Source: Bacillus paralicheniformis
GTDB taxonomy: Bacteria > Bacillota > Bacilli > Bacillales > Bacillaceae
Direction of reading: 5' to 3'
Assembly: GCF_001042485.2 (NCBI RefSeq)
Contig: NZ_LBMN02000004.1
Coordinates: forward strand, 62,001 to 126,000
DNA length: 64,000 bases
Below the pieces are notes generated by a model. It worked only from the letters and a program-made list of their open reading frames with translations, was not told the origin of the DNA and did not search any database. Positions within the stretch are counted from its first letter, which is position 1, and every line of letters starts with the position of its first letter. Positions 36,940 to 48,687 of this stretch are shown here, piece after piece. The translations under genes were made by a program, and so were the position numbers.

Positions 36940-38196
36940 GTGCAGCATCGCAAAAAAGCTTTACTATTATCAATCATTCCCGGTTTGGGGCAATTCTACA
37001 ATAAACAATGGATAAAGGGTCTGTTATTCCTTCTTTTAGGCGTCTCGTTCTTTGCGGTTTTTGGCGATTTGCTGAATATGGGGCTGTGGGGCCTGTTTAC
37101 GCTTGGAACCGAAGTGCCGCGCGATAACTCGATTTTTCTATTGGCAGAAGGCATCATCGCCGTGATTGTCACCGGTTTTGGGCTGGCTGTCTATTACGCC
37201 AATTTGCGGGATGCCTACCAAAACGGAAAGCGGCGCGATGAACAAAAGGAGCTCAGTTCACTCAAGGAACAATATCATAATTTAATGGCTCAGGGATATC
37301 CGTATCTCATCAGCGGACCATCACTGTTCATTTTGATTTTCGCCGTTGTTTTTCCGATTTTGTTCAGCTTTGCATTAGCTTTTACAAATTATAACCTCTA
37401 CCATTCTCCGCCTGCCCACCTTGTCGATTGGGTAGGGCTTAAAACGTTTTCCGAAATTTTCACCGTTGATATTTGGCGGTCGACCTTTTTGGATGTTTTA
37501 GCTTGGACCATTGTCTGGACGCTTGTCGCTTCCACGCTCCAAGTCGGGTTGGGAATTTTGTTGGCGGTTGTCGTCAATCAGAAGGAAGTCCGCTTCAAGA
37601 GATTTTTCCGGACGATTCTGGTTTTGCCTTGGGCCGTGCCCGGCTTTGTTACCATTCTTGTGTTTGCCGGCCTCTTTAATGACAGCTTCGGTGCATTCAA
37701 TCATCAAATCCTCGCCGCATTCGGCATCGATCCGATTCCTTGGATGACGAATGCCAATTGGACGAAGCTGGCGCTTATCCTCATGCAGGGGTGGCTCGGT
37801 TTTCCTTATGTGTTTATTGTGACGACCGGTGTTCTGCAGTCGATTCCGGACGACCTGTATGAAGCGGCGACAATTGACGGCGCGTCCGCGTTTTCGAAAT
37901 TCAGGCATATCACAATGCCGCTGATTTTAATCGCAATGGCGCCGATTATCATCACGCAATTCACTTTTAACTTTAATAACTTCAACATTATCTATCTATT
38001 CAATGGAGGCGGTCCGGCTGTTCCCGGGTCAACAGCGGGAGGAACCGACATTCTGGTGTCCTGGATTTACAAATTGACGATGCAGTCGAGCCAGTACTCT
38101 TTAGCCGCCGCATTGACGATCCTGCTGTCGGTCTTTGTCATCTCGATCGCGCTGTGGCAGTTCAGACGGACAAATTCTTTCAAAGAGGGGGCTTAA
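36940..38196 (+). CDS. ganP: Galactooligosaccharide ABC permease GanP
   Basis: A 418-residue MalF-type permease. An N-terminal extension contains hydrophobic helices (SIIPGLGQFYNKQWIKGLLFLLLG) as in other GanP/MalF proteins. The EAA coupling motif (EAATIDGASAFSKFRHITMPL) lies near residue 310. A GTG start downstream of AGAGG gives the family length; the frame extends four codons further to another GTG. It partners with GanQ and uses a shared ATPase such as MsmX, since no ATPase gene is in the operon. Confidence 0.92.
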   Translation: MQHRKKALLLSIIPGLGQFYNKQWIKGLLFLLLGVSFFAVFGDLLNMGLWGLFTLGTEVPRDNSIFLLAEGIIAVIVTGFGLAVYYANLRDAYQNGKRRDEQKELSSLKEQYHNLMAQGYPYLISGPSLFILIFAVVFPILFSFALAFTNYNLYHSPPAHLVDWVGLKTFSEIFTVDIWRSTFLDVLAWTIVWTLVASTLQVGLGILLAVVVNQKEVRFKRFFRTILVLPWAVPGFVTILVFAGLFNDSFGAFNHQILAAFGIDPIPWMTNANWTKLALILMQGWLGFPYVFIVTTGVLQSIPDDLYEAATIDGASAFSKFRHITMPLILIAMAPIIITQFTFNFNNFNIIYLFNGGGPAVPGSTAGGTDILVSWIYKLTMQSSQYSLAAALTILLSVFVISIALWQFRRTNSFKEGA

Positions 38197-38199
38197 CAT

Positions 38200-39039
38200 A
38201 TGAAGAAAAGAAGATTCTTTCGGCTCCTTCTGACCTATTCTCTGTTGGTTTTTATGACAGCCGTTATCATATATCCTCTGCTTTGGACGGTGGGAGCCAG
38301 CTTTAATCCCGGCAACAGTTTGGTCAGTACTTCTATCATTCCGGCAAATCCGACATTGGATCACTATAGAGAATTATTTGCAGGAAAAGAGAGCCTTCAA
38401 TACGGGCAATGGTATATAAACTCGCTTAAAATCAGCATCTTTACGATGATCGGATCAATCATCAGTGTTTCTTTTACAGCTTATGCTTTTTCACGGTTTC
38501 GTTTTAAAGGTAGAAAAAACGCTTTAGTTTTATTCATGCTGCTGCAAATGATTCCTCAATTTTCGGCTTTGGTTGCGCTCTTCGTTTTAGCGCAGATGCT
38601 CGGAATGATGAACAGCCATTGGCTGCTGATTTTGCTGTACATCGGCGGGCTTATACCGATGAACACGTATTTGATGAAGGGGTATATGGATTCCATTCCC
38701 ATCGATTTGGATGAGAGCGCTAAGATTGACGGCGCTAGCAATACAAGGATTTTTCTGCAGATTATTATGCCGCTATCCAAACCGATGATCGCGGTCGTCG
38801 CCATGAACGGATTCACCGGACCGCTCGGGGATTTCGTTTTGTCTTCGACCATATTGCGGACGCCGGAGTCGTATACATTGCCGATCGGTTTATACAATTT
38901 AGTCAATGAAGTCATGGGAGCCAGCTATACGACGTTTGCCGCCGGCGCCATTTTGATCAGCATTCCGGTAGCCGTCATCTTTATCATGCTGCAAAAGAAC
39001 TTTGTATCAGGGTTGACGGCAGGCGGAACGAAAGGATAG
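38200..39039 (+). CDS. ganQ: Galactooligosaccharide ABC permease GanQ
   Basis: A 279-residue MalG-type permease with six membrane helices. The EAA-type coupling motif appears as ESAKIDGASNTRIFLQIIMPLSKP near residue 170-190. It follows ganP by three bases and forms the second half of the channel for galactooligosaccharides. Confidence 0.93.
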   Translation: MKKRRFFRLLLTYSLLVFMTAVIIYPLLWTVGASFNPGNSLVSTSIIPANPTLDHYRELFAGKESLQYGQWYINSLKISIFTMIGSIISVSFTAYAFSRFRFKGRKNALVLFMLLQMIPQFSALVALFVLAQMLGMMNSHWLLILLYIGGLIPMNTYLMKGYMDSIPIDLDESAKIDGASNTRIFLQIIMPLSKPMIAVVAMNGFTGPLGDFVLSSTILRTPESYTLPIGLYNLVNEVMGASYTTFAAGAILISIPVAVIFIMLQKNFVSGLTAGGTKG

Positions 39040-39074
39040 TCCGAGAAGAATATGGTCTAAAAAAGGAGAGTATT

Positions 39075-41129
39075 ATGCCAAAAATTTACACGACACAAGC
39101 AAAATACATGCTTCACGGGGGAGACTACAATCCGGATCAATGGCTTGACCGTCCGGATATTCTTGCAGATGATATCAAGCTGATGAAGCTTGCCCATACG
39201 AATACATTTTCAGTGGGGATTTTTTCATGGAGCGCTCTTGAGCCGGAGGAAGGCGTCTATACGTTTGAATGGCTGGATGATATGTTTGAGAACATTCACC
39301 GGAACGGCGGACGGATTATAATGGCGACACCGAGCGGCGCCCGTCCTGCTTGGCTGTCGCAAAAATATCCGGAAGTGCTGCGCGTCAATGCGGAACGTGT
39401 CAAACAGCTGCATGGCGGAAGGCACAATCATTGCTTCACTTCATACGTATACCGTGAAAAAACGAGAAAGATCAACCGCTTGCTGGCTGAAAGGTACGGC
39501 AGCCATCCTGCCCTTTTGATGTGGCATGTCTCCAACGAATACGGAGGAGAATGCCATTGTCATCAATGCCAGCACGCTTTTAGAGACTGGCTGAAAAAGA
39601 AGTACAACAATGATCTTAAATCTTTGAATGATGCATGGTGGACGCCTTTTTGGAGCCATACCTTCAACGATTGGTCACAGATTGAATCGCCGTCTCCGAT
39701 CGGTGAAAATGCGGTGCACGGCTTGAATTTGGACTGGCGCCGCTTCGTCACTGATCAGACGATCTCTTTCTTTCAAAATGAAATCGTTCCGTTGAAGGAA
39801 ATCACGCCGAATATTCCGATTACGACCAACTTTATGGCTGACACGCATGATCTCATTCCATTTCAAGGGCTGGACTACAGCAAGTTTGCCAAGCATCTGG
39901 ACGTGATCAGCTGGGACGCGTATCCCGCCTGGCACAATGATTGGGAAAGCACAGCTGATTTGGCCATGAAAGTCGGCTTTATCAATGATTTGTACCGCAG
40001 CCTGAAACAGCAGCCGTTTCTTTTAATGGAATCGACGCCAAGCGCTGTCAATTGGCACAATTTTAATAAAGCGAAACGGCCGGGGATGCATCTCTTGTCT
40101 TCTATGCAGATGATCGCCCACGGATCTGACAGCATTCTCTATTTTCAATGGCGGAAATCCCGCGGCTCATCGGAAAAATTTCACGGTGCGGTTGTCGGCC
40201 ATGACAATTGTTCCGAGAACCGCGTATTTAAAGAAGTGGCAAAAGTGGGGCAAACCCTTGATGAACTGTCTGAAGTCGTCGGAACGACCCGGCCCGCGAA
40301 TGTCGCGATCCTCTATGATTGGGAAACCCATTGGGCGCTCGAAGATGCACAAGGATTCGGGATGAAAACCAAGCGGTATCCCCAAACCTTGCACGAGCAC
40401 TACCGCGCGTTTTGGGAGCGTGATATTCCAGTCGACGTGATTACGAAGGAACAGGATTTTTCGCCGTACCGGCTGCTGATCGTTCCGATGCTTTACTTAG
40501 CAAGTGAAGAAACAATCGCGCGTTTAAAAGCCTTTGCTGCAAACGGGGGCACATTGGTGATGACGTATATTAGCGGAATCGTCAACGAATCTGACCTGAC
40601 CTATTTAGGCGGATGGCCGCAAGATCTGCAAGAGATGTTTGGCATGGAACCTGTTGAAACCGATACGCTCTATCCGGGCGACAAAAATAGGGTCCGTTAT
40701 CAAAACCGGTCCTATGAGCTGAAAGATTATGCGACCGTGCTGAAGCTGGATACGGCAGATCCCGTGGGATTCTATGAGGACGATTTTTATGTGGACACGC
40801 CGGCTGTTACATGCCATTCATACAAACAGGGGAAGACGTACTATATCGGTGCGCGCTTAAGCAGTCAATTTCATCGGGATTTTTATGAAACATTGATCAA
40901 AGAGCTATCGATTCAACCGGCTTTTGATGTGAAACATCAGCCTGGCGTCTCCGTTCAAGTCAGACAGGATGAAGAAAATGATTATATTTTCATCATGAAT
41001 TTCACAGAAAAACGCCAGCCCGTCGTGTTGGAGTCGGCCGTTAAAGATATGCTGACCGGAGAAACGCTGACCGGCGAAATCACATTGGAAAAATATGAAG
41101 CCAGAATAGCGGTAAAAACAAAAAAATAA
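39075..41129 (+). CDS. ganA: Beta-galactosidase, GH42
   Basis: A 684-residue intracellular GH42 enzyme that cleaves imported galactobiose and galactooligosaccharides. The acid/base Glu155 is in WHVSNEYGGEC and the nucleophile Glu319 in LLMEST. A cysteine cluster around CHCHQC and the earlier Cys120 should bind the structural zinc of GH42 trimers. There is no signal peptide. It lies 35 bases after ganQ with an AAAAGGAGAG ribosome-binding site. Confidence 0.94.
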   Translation: MPKIYTTQAKYMLHGGDYNPDQWLDRPDILADDIKLMKLAHTNTFSVGIFSWSALEPEEGVYTFEWLDDMFENIHRNGGRIIMATPSGARPAWLSQKYPEVLRVNAERVKQLHGGRHNHCFTSYVYREKTRKINRLLAERYGSHPALLMWHVSNEYGGECHCHQCQHAFRDWLKKKYNNDLKSLNDAWWTPFWSHTFNDWSQIESPSPIGENAVHGLNLDWRRFVTDQTISFFQNEIVPLKEITPNIPITTNFMADTHDLIPFQGLDYSKFAKHLDVISWDAYPAWHNDWESTADLAMKVGFINDLYRSLKQQPFLLMESTPSAVNWHNFNKAKRPGMHLLSSMQMIAHGSDSILYFQWRKSRGSSEKFHGAVVGHDNCSENRVFKEVAKVGQTLDELSEVVGTTRPANVAILYDWETHWALEDAQGFGMKTKRYPQTLHEHYRAFWERDIPVDVITKEQDFSPYRLLIVPMLYLASEETIARLKAFAANGGTLVMTYISGIVNESDLTYLGGWPQDLQEMFGMEPVETDTLYPGDKNRVRYQNRSYELKDYATVLKLDTADPVGFYEDDFYVDTPAVTCHSYKQGKTYYIGARLSSQFHRDFYETLIKELSIQPAFDVKHQPGVSVQVRQDEENDYIFIMNFTEKRQPVVLESAVKDMLTGETLTGEITLEKYEARIAVKTKK

Positions 41130-41169
41130 GCCCGGGGGACATCCGCTTTAATGTGGGTGTTTCTCTTAA

Positions 41170-42504
<1,335 letters not shown>

Positions 42505-42570
42505 CTTGCAGCCGATTTCTCGGATGAAGGCGAACGCCGTTTGCCGGAAAGCGGTTTAAAGCAGAATGAA

Positions 42571-42600
42571 AAAAGGCCGGATGATATCCGGCTTTTTTTC
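42571..42600 (+). terminator. gan operon terminator
   Basis: GCCGGAT and ATCCGGC form a 7-bp stem with a three-base loop and a run of seven T. It ends the gan operon. Confidence 0.85.
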
Positions 42601-42666
42601 GTGAAAGGACAGTCAGAAAGCGTAATTAAAATGTTTTCATTCAATTGACAGAAAGATAGGGTCCGC

Positions 42667-43797
42667 TTAACCAGCGGTTACCGTTTGAAATGCATCTTCT
42701 ACAGATACGTATTCATATCCAAGGTCGCGCGCGACGGCCTTGTAGGTAATGCTTCCGTTTGCAACGTTGACGCCGAGAGCGAGCGCCTGATTTTCGGCGA
42801 CTGCTTGTTCAACGCCTTTATTTGCGATTTGCAAAGCGTAAGGCATAGTGACGTTTGTTAAGCCGATCGTTGAAGTACGGGGAACGGCTCCCGGCATATT
42901 GGCGACTGCATAATGGACAACGCCGTGCTTCGTATAAGTCGGATCGTCATGCGTAGTGATCTTATCAACCGTTTCAATAATGCCGCCCTGGTCAATCGCC
43001 ACGTCTACAACAACTGAGCCTGGGGACATCGACTGAATCATCTCTTCTGTGACAAGTTTCGGCGCTTTTGCACCAGGGATTAAGACGGCGCCGATGACAA
43101 GGTCAGAGTCTTTTACGGCTTCCGCAATGTTGAGCGGGTTGGACATAAGCGTTTGAATGTCTTTGCCGAACTGGTCATCGAGCTGGCGGAGGCGCTCAGC
43201 GCTCAAATCGATCAAAGTGACGTCAGCGCCAAGTCCGACTGCGATTTTGGCAGCGTTCGTACCGACTACTCCGCCGCCGATGATCGTAACCTTGCCGCGT
43301 TTTACGCCGGGTACGCCTGATAACAGGATGCCTTTGCCGCCTTTTGATTTCTCAAGAAATTGCGCGCCGATCTGTGAAGCCATGCGTCCGGCGACTTCAC
43401 TCATTGGAGTCAGGAGCGGAAGCGTCCGGTTCACTTCGACCGTTTCGTAGGCGATGGCTGTGACGCCGCTGTCCACAAGCGCTTTCGCAAGCTCAGGCTC
43501 AGCTGCTAAGTGCAGATACGTAAATAAAACAAGTCCTTTTCGGAAATAGCCGTATTCAGAGCTGATCGGCTCTTTCACCTTCATGACCATATCCGCTTTT
43601 GCCCATACATCCTTCGCTTCAACCAAAATGTCTGCCCCGGCTGCTTTGTAGTCAGCATCCTCAAAGCCGCTTCCAAGTCCGGCTCCCTGTTCGATTAAAA
43701 CTTGATGACCGCTTTTTTTAAGCGCGACTACTCCGGCCGGCGTAATGGCTACACGGTTCTCATTGTTTTTAATTTCTTTCGGAATTCCAATGATCAT
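42667..43797 (-). CDS. ald: Alanine dehydrogenase
   Basis: A 376-residue NAD-dependent enzyme that deaminates alanine to pyruvate, needed in B. subtilis for growth on alanine and for sporulation. The N-terminal signature [20 protein letters not shown], the active-site LHLAAEPEL region with His96-type residue and the NAD motif [21 protein letters not shown] are present. It is divergent from an alanine/glycine symporter gene, which supports a role in alanine use. Confidence 0.95.
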   Translation of the reverse strand: MIIGIPKEIKNNENRVAITPAGVVALKKSGHQVLIEQGAGLGSGFEDADYKAAGADILVEAKDVWAKADMVMKVKEPISSEYGYFRKGLVLFTYLHLAAEPELAKALVDSGVTAIAYETVEVNRTLPLLTPMSEVAGRMASQIGAQFLEKSKGGKGILLSGVPGVKRGKVTIIGGGVVGTNAAKIAVGLGADVTLIDLSAERLRQLDDQFGKDIQTLMSNPLNIAEAVKDSDLVIGAVLIPGAKAPKLVTEEMIQSMSPGSVVVDVAIDQGGIIETVDKITTHDDPTYTKHGVVHYAVANMPGAVPRTSTIGLTNVTMPYALQIANKGVEQAVAENQALALGVNVANGSITYKAVARDLGYEYVSVEDAFQTVTAG

Positions 43798-44004
43798 GAT
43801 GTCGTCCCCCTCAAATGAAATATGATTCTACCGCTAGTATAAATCTCTGAACCGGCAAGAGCATCGTGTGTAAAATTAAAAATGTAAGCGCTTTTTTGTG
43901 AAATTTAACAAATTGGTGAACGTTGAATGAAGTGAAAGGATTGATATGAGGAGTTATCTATTAAAATTTTTTTCTTTAAAAAATAGTTTTGTTAAAAAAA
44001 CAAA

Positions 44005-44018
44005 TGTAAGCGATTACA
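44005..44018 (+). promoter_or_regulatory. cre site upstream of the Ala/Gly symporter
   Basis: TGTAAGCGATTACA fits every fixed position of the CcpA consensus. It lies about 90 bases upstream of the chosen symporter start, in the ald-symporter intergenic region. A weaker look-alike, TGTAAGCGCTTTTT, lies at 43883. Confidence 0.65.
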
Positions 44019-44110
44019 TTTTGTGTCGTTTCACAAACATAACCATATTTCGTTGTGATAGAATATCTCTTGCAGCTATGAAAGCGTTATCTTTGTTGGG
44101 AGTGAGTCAT

Positions 44111-45535
44111 ATGGATATCTTAGAAATACTAGGCAAGATTAATAAGGTATTATGGGGGCCGCCCAGTTTAATTTTATTATTTGGGACAGGCTTATTTTTA
44201 ACGTTTGTTTTAAAAGGACTGCAATTTCGCCGCCTGATCTATGCGTTTAAGATCGGATTTGGCAAGGAAGACAGCAAAGACGCAGCTGCCGAAGGGGATG
44301 TGAGCCATTTTAAAGCTTTAATGACAGCGCTCGCCGCCACGATCGGAAACGGAAATATCGCAGGTGTCGCGACGGCATTGACACTCGGCGGACCGGGTTC
44401 GATCTTCTGGATGTGGGTTGTCGGGCTGTTGGGCATGGCAACGAAATACGCGGAAGCCTTGCTTGCTGTTAAATTCCGCGTAAAAAATGAAAAAGGGGAA
44501 TATTCAAGCGGGCCGATGTATTATATCGAACGCGGACTCGGACGCAGATTTAAAGGACTCGCCATCGCTTTTGCGCTGTTTGGAGCTTTTGCCGCTTTGG
44601 GGATAGGCAACAGCGTCCAATCCAATACGATTGCCGATATTACAAAGAACAGCTTCGGTATCGAAAACTGGGTGACAGGGCTGATTCTCGTCATTCTTGT
44701 CAGCATCATCATCTTCGGCGGCATCCAGCGGATCAGCACGGTTGCCAGCTTCTTTGTGCCGATCATGGCTTTTCTTTATATGGGCGGGGCGATCTTGATT
44801 CTGATTTTGAATTATGACAAGATTATTCCGGCTTTTGAGCTGATTTTCTATTATGCTTTCCACCCTGTGGCAGCAGCCGGCGGTTTCCTTGGAATTGCCG
44901 TATCTGAAGCCGTTCGGAACGGGGTGTCCCGCGGCATTTTTTCAAACGAAGCAGGCCTTGGGACGGCTGCGCTAATCGCCGGAAATGCGCGTGCAGATCA
45001 TCCGGTAAAACAGGCGCTCGTCGCAATGACCGGGACATTTATCGTTACGATCGTGGTGTGTACGATGACCGGTTTAACCCTTATTATTACCGGTTTCTGG
45101 GATCCGTCTGGCGGCTTGATATCCGGCGTGGCCCATAATGCCAGCCTTGAAGGCGGGGCATTGACGAGCGCGGCATTTGCCTCAGTACTCGGCGCGGCAG
45201 GCGAATATATTGTGTCGCTGTCGGTGATTTTCTTTGGGTTCTCTACAATTGTCGGCTGGTATGTTTACGGAGAAAAATGCTTCGAGTATTTGGCCGGTTC
45301 CAAAGGAATTGCGGGCTACAGGCTGGTCTACATCCTCGCCTGCGGCATCGGGACGGTCGCCAACCTCGTCACCGTCTGGGCATTTGCCGATATGGCGAAT
45401 GCGCTGATGATGATTCCAAACCTGATCGCCATCCTGCTGCTTTGGAAAGTTATCAAAGCAGAGACAAATGATTATTTTCATCACTTCTATGAACATACCA
45501 AATCGGCGGGTCCGCCAAGTAAACCAATTCATTAA
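44111..45535 (+). CDS. Alanine/glycine:cation symporter (AGCS family, AlsT/GlnT-like)
   Basis: A 474-residue sodium- or proton-coupled amino-acid symporter with about ten membrane helices. Typical AGCS blocks are MTALAATIGNGNIAGVATAL near residue 75, GPMYYIERGLG and GVSRGIFSNEAGLGTAALI near 275. I start at the ATG after GGGAGTG; the open frame extends 55 codons upstream through AT-rich promoter-like sequence and a cre site. Next to ald, alanine or glycine is the likely substrate, though GlnT-type members carry glutamine. Confidence 0.87.
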   Translation: MDILEILGKINKVLWGPPSLILLFGTGLFLTFVLKGLQFRRLIYAFKIGFGKEDSKDAAAEGDVSHFKALMTALAATIGNGNIAGVATALTLGGPGSIFWMWVVGLLGMATKYAEALLAVKFRVKNEKGEYSSGPMYYIERGLGRRFKGLAIAFALFGAFAALGIGNSVQSNTIADITKNSFGIENWVTGLILVILVSIIIFGGIQRISTVASFFVPIMAFLYMGGAILILILNYDKIIPAFELIFYYAFHPVAAAGGFLGIAVSEAVRNGVSRGIFSNEAGLGTAALIAGNARADHPVKQALVAMTGTFIVTIVVCTMTGLTLIITGFWDPSGGLISGVAHNASLEGGALTSAAFASVLGAAGEYIVSLSVIFFGFSTIVGWYVYGEKCFEYLAGSKGIAGYRLVYILACGIGTVANLVTVWAFADMANALMMIPNLIAILLLWKVIKAETNDYFHHFYEHTKSAGPPSKPIH

Positions 45536-45542
45536 TCAATTG

Positions 45543-45576
45543 AAAGCTCTGCCTTCCAGGCAGAGCTTTTTCTTTG
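45543..45576 (+). terminator. Symporter terminator
   Basis: AAAGCTCTGCC and GGCAGAGCTTT form an 11-bp stem around a five-base loop, followed by TTTCTTT. Confidence 0.85.
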
Positions 45577-45596
45577 TTTACAATCATACAAGATCT

Positions 45597-45622
45597 CAAA
45601 TTTTGACGAAAAATGTCGATAC
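45597..45622 (+). promoter_or_regulatory. Possible sigma-D promoter of the chemoreceptor
   Basis: CAAA and GTCGATAC are 14 bases apart and resemble the sigma-D consensus TAAA-N15-GCCGATAT. Bacillus chemoreceptor genes are commonly sigma-D dependent, so the match is plausible but imperfect. Confidence 0.45.
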
Positions 45623-45697
45623 TATGAAATGAAGAAGATCTTTAATTTGAAAATTGCATTTTATCATTGATGACATAAAGGAGAAAGGATCACCATC

Positions 45698-47383
45698 ATG
45701 AAAGTAAAAACAAAACTGCTGGGAATTATATCAATTTTAGTCGTTTCCATTATTGGAATCGGAGGTTCCTCTGTTTTTATGATTTCTTCTACGGTGAAAA
45801 AGAATGAAGAACTTAAGGACAAGATGGAATTTCAAAAAGAGATTAAGCATATTCAATATCGTCTGACCGGTTTGTCGAATGACGAAAGAGGCCTTATTAT
45901 GACCGGAGATAATGAATACAGTGAAGGAATGAAGGACAAGGCCGACGATGTTTTAAAGAGTCTTGACCGCGCAGGAAAACTGATCCGGGAAGACACATAC
46001 AAAGCGAACGTCGAAGAAATTAAAGAAAATTTTAAGGCTTATTGGGGTTTAAATCAACAAGTTATACAGTCTTACGCTTCAAGCTCTAAAAAAGCTGAAT
46101 CGATTCATTTCGGAGAGGAAAGAACATTAAGAAAAGAAGTCCTCGATCCGTCTGTCAACCAGCTGGTCGAAAGCCTGGAACAAGAGGTGGAAGATCTGAA
46201 AGCAGAGATCAGCGCCAACGGGACGATGAGCGAATGGGTCATCATCACTGTCACAGCAGTATCAGCCATAGTTGGAATTGTCTTGAGTCTGCTGCTCTTG
46301 AAGTCTATTCTGGTACCGTTGAGAAGCCTGAATCAGCAGCTTGGGGACATCGCTCACGGTGAGGCGGACTTAACCAAGAAAGTGATCGTCAAAAATAAAG
46401 ACGAGTTCGGCCAGCTTGCAAATTCTTTCAATGCTTTTGTTCAGTCGCTGACGCAAATTGTGAAGCAGATCAGCAGTTCGTCTGAGCAAGTCGCCGCATC
46501 CTCTGAACAGTTGTCGGCAAGCGCGGAGGAATCGAAATCGACCTCCGAACTGATTTCGGAAGAGATGCAGGCGATTGCTGACAGCAATATGACGCAAAGC
46601 GAAATGACAGAACAGAGCTCGGAATCGATTCATGAATTGCTGGACCGTTTATCATCCGTTGCCTCCAATACAGGCAGCATAGCGGATCTGTCGTCTTCGA
46701 TGAGAGACAAAGCCGAAATCGGCTCCGAATCCGTTCATAAAATGCTCGAGCAAATGAACTTCATTGATAAATCCGTCGACTCAGCCGGCAGCGGCCTCGA
46801 GGCGCTCGTGTCCAGCACGGCGGAAATCAGCAACATTTCTTCGCTTATCACCGATATTTCGGAGCAGACGAATTTGCTGGCGCTAAACGCGGCAATTGAA
46901 GCAGCAAGAGCGGGAGAACAAGGAAAAGGGTTTGCCGTCGTGGCGGAAGAGGTCCGGAAATTGGCGGACGAAACGAATAAATCGGCGAACCATATTCAAT
47001 CGTTAGTCACAACGATCCAAAATGAATCGGTAGAAACGGTGAATAATATTAAAGTCGTTCAAGAAAATGTCAGCTCCGGAATCGCTCTGTCCCAGGAGAC
47101 AACCGGCAATTTCAACGAAATTTTGAACTTGGTGGAACAGGTTGCTTCTCAAATCCAAGAAGTCGCAGCTTCTACTCAGCAGCTGACATCAGGTGTCGAA
47201 ATGGTTCAAAACACCATTCAAACATTAGCTTCCGGATCACAGGAAACGTCGGCTGGCACAAAAGCGGTTGCTTCCTCAACTCAGGAGCAGCTGGCTTCGA
47301 TGGAAGAAATCTCTTATGCAGCAGAATCGCTGTCTCAATTGGCTGAAGAACTTCAAACCGTCATCAATCGATTTAAATATTAA
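45698..47383 (+). CDS. Methyl-accepting chemotaxis protein
   Basis: A 561-residue membrane chemoreceptor. One helix lies at residues about 7-30, an extracellular helical domain to about 180 and a second helix at about 185-207. A HAMP domain follows, then a long coiled signalling domain with the conserved tip [20 protein letters not shown] near residue 390. The extracellular part looks like a four-helix bundle without a Cache fold; the ligand is unknown. It stands alone between two terminators. It may correspond to B. subtilis YvaQ, but I am not certain. Confidence 0.9.
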   Translation: MKVKTKLLGIISILVVSIIGIGGSSVFMISSTVKKNEELKDKMEFQKEIKHIQYRLTGLSNDERGLIMTGDNEYSEGMKDKADDVLKSLDRAGKLIREDTYKANVEEIKENFKAYWGLNQQVIQSYASSSKKAESIHFGEERTLRKEVLDPSVNQLVESLEQEVEDLKAEISANGTMSEWVIITVTAVSAIVGIVLSLLLLKSILVPLRSLNQQLGDIAHGEADLTKKVIVKNKDEFGQLANSFNAFVQSLTQIVKQISSSSEQVAASSEQLSASAEESKSTSELISEEMQAIADSNMTQSEMTEQSSESIHELLDRLSSVASNTGSIADLSSSMRDKAEIGSESVHKMLEQMNFIDKSVDSAGSGLEALVSSTAEISNISSLITDISEQTNLLALNAAIEAARAGEQGKGFAVVAEEVRKLADETNKSANHIQSLVTTIQNESVETVNNIKVVQENVSSGIALSQETTGNFNEILNLVEQVASQIQEVAASTQQLTSGVEMVQNTIQTLASGSQETSAGTKAVASSTQEQLASMEEISYAAESLSQLAEELQTVINRFKY

Positions 47384-47387
47384 GCAG

Positions 47388-47414
47388 AAAACCCCATCAG
47401 GCGATGGGGTTTTA
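47388..47414. terminator. Terminator between the chemoreceptor gene and yxeA
   Basis: AACCCCATC and GATGGGGTT form a 9-bp stem with a four-base loop, with TTTT on the right and AAAA on the left. It can serve both convergent genes. Confidence 0.8.
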
Positions 47415-47798
47415 ATTGGTTTTCATGGCGGCTATAGCGCCCTCGGGGATTTCCTCTTCGTGTACTTCAGTCAAGCTTCCGGCTTTCGTTCCGTACGCCC
47501 ATACTTTGATGAAAGCGCCGGGACGCAGTTTTTCGTCCGCCTCTGCTTCAATCTGCTGTTTGTGTCCGCTCGCGTCATATCCGGTTAATGTGTAGTTGTA
47601 CTTTCCGTTATTCAGCTTTTCTGCATGATCTTCGGCTTTGAGATAATAAGCCTCAGGCTTTCCCTGGCCTTGTATGAAATGATCGGCCAGCGGCACAAGG
47701 CCCCCTGTCGCTTTCTGCAGGATAAAAACACCGGCAATAAAAACGCCGGCAACGGCGATCAGAACCGCGGCAATCAGGCCGCCTGCCCGTGTCTTCAT
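47412..47798 (-). CDS. yxeA: YxeA-like small exported protein (DUF1093)
   Basis: A 128-residue protein with an N-terminal hydrophobic segment (GLIAAVLIAVAGVFIAGVFIL) that acts as a signal or anchor. A small beta-rich YxeA/DUF1093 domain follows (YNYTLTGYDASGHKQQIEAEA). In B. subtilis, yxeA is next to yxdJKLM and responds in part to the same regulator, and here it is divergent from yxdJ. The molecular function is unknown. Confidence 0.8.
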   Translation of the reverse strand: MKTRAGGLIAAVLIAVAGVFIAGVFILQKATGGLVPLADHFIQGQGKPEAYYLKAEDHAEKLNNGKYNYTLTGYDASGHKQQIEAEADEKLRPGAFIKVWAYGTKAGSLTEVHEEEIPEGAIAAMKTN

Positions 47799-47979
47799 AT
47801 ACCTTCTCCTCTTTCATTCAGTTTGTGAATGGTATTATTTTATAAAAAAGGCGCAAGGAGAAGAAATTGATTCATATTACAGTACAATTACATGATTGTA
47901 AGGTAGGACGAATCGCGGCGGCTTTTGTTTATCAGACAGCTTCGTGTCATAATATATCCAAACAAAAGGAGAGACCGAG

Positions 47980-48687
47980 ATGCAAAAAGTGATGATTGTA
48001 GAAGACGACCCGAAGATTGCCGATCTGTTAAAATCGCATATTGTCAAATATGGATACAACGTTCATGTCGTGAAAGACTTTGACCGTGTCATCGATGAGT
48101 TCAGAAGCACGGCGCCTGATCTTGTTCTGCTTGATATTAATTTGCCGAGCTTTGACGGCTATTACTGGTGCCGGCAAATCCGCCAGGAATCGATTTGCCC
48201 TGTCTTGTTTATTTCGGCGCGGACGGGCGAAATGGATCAGGTCATGGCATTGGAAAACGGCGGGGATGACTTTATCACCAAGCCGTTTCACGCCGAAATC
48301 GTGATGGCAAAAATACGCAGCCAGCTTCGCAGAGCTTACGGGGAGTATGCAGCAAAAGCGGAGGAACGGCTTCTCGAAAAAGAAGGACTGCGGCTGTATC
48401 CGGAAAGACTTGAACTGACATTCGGCGGTCAAACGGCTGCTTTGACGAAAAAAGAAGCCGATATTATCGAAAGCTTAATGGAACGCCACCCGAGGATTTC
48501 CGGCCGGGAAGATTTGCTGGCCAAACTGTGGGATGATCAGGCCTATGTGGATGAAAACACGCTTAATGTCAACATTACACGCGTCAGAAAAAAGTTTCAG
48601 GAGCTCGGAATTGAAGATGCGGTGGAAACAGTGCGGGGCGCAGGCTACCGCTTGAATATATCCTGGGTGAAGGCGGGAGAGGAATGA
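47980..48687 (+). CDS. yxdJ: Response regulator YxdJ, OmpR family
   Basis: A 235-residue regulator with a receiver domain (phospho-acceptor Asp52 in LLDINLP) and an OmpR winged helix at about 130-228 (ISGREDLLAKLWDDQAYVDENTLNVNITRVR). It belongs to the BceR type that works with BceS-like kinases and BceAB-like transporters. Its stop overlaps the kinase start by four bases. In B. subtilis YxdJ activates yxdLM and yxeA in response to cationic peptides such as LL-37. Confidence 0.92.
   Translation: MQKVMIVEDDPKIADLLKSHIVKYGYNVHVVKDFDRVIDEFRSTAPDLVLLDINLPSFDGYYWCRQIRQESICPVLFISARTGEMDQVMALENGGDDFITKPFHAEIVMAKIRSQLRRAYGEYAAKAEERLLEKEGLRLYPERLELTFGGQTAALTKKEADIIESLMERHPRISGREDLLAKLWDDQAYVDENTLNVNITRVRKKFQELGIEDAVETVRGAGYRLNISWVKAGEE

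Noticed and set aside
44025-44042. A Rex-like sequence (TTGTGTCGTTTCACAA) upstream of the Ala/Gly symporter
   Set aside because: The left half is incomplete and spacing is two bases short of the Rex consensus.
43946-44110. A 55-codon N-terminal extension of the Ala/Gly symporter
   Set aside because: It overlaps a cre site and AT-rich promoter-like sequence, has no good ribosome-binding site, and the family starts near the ATG at 44111.
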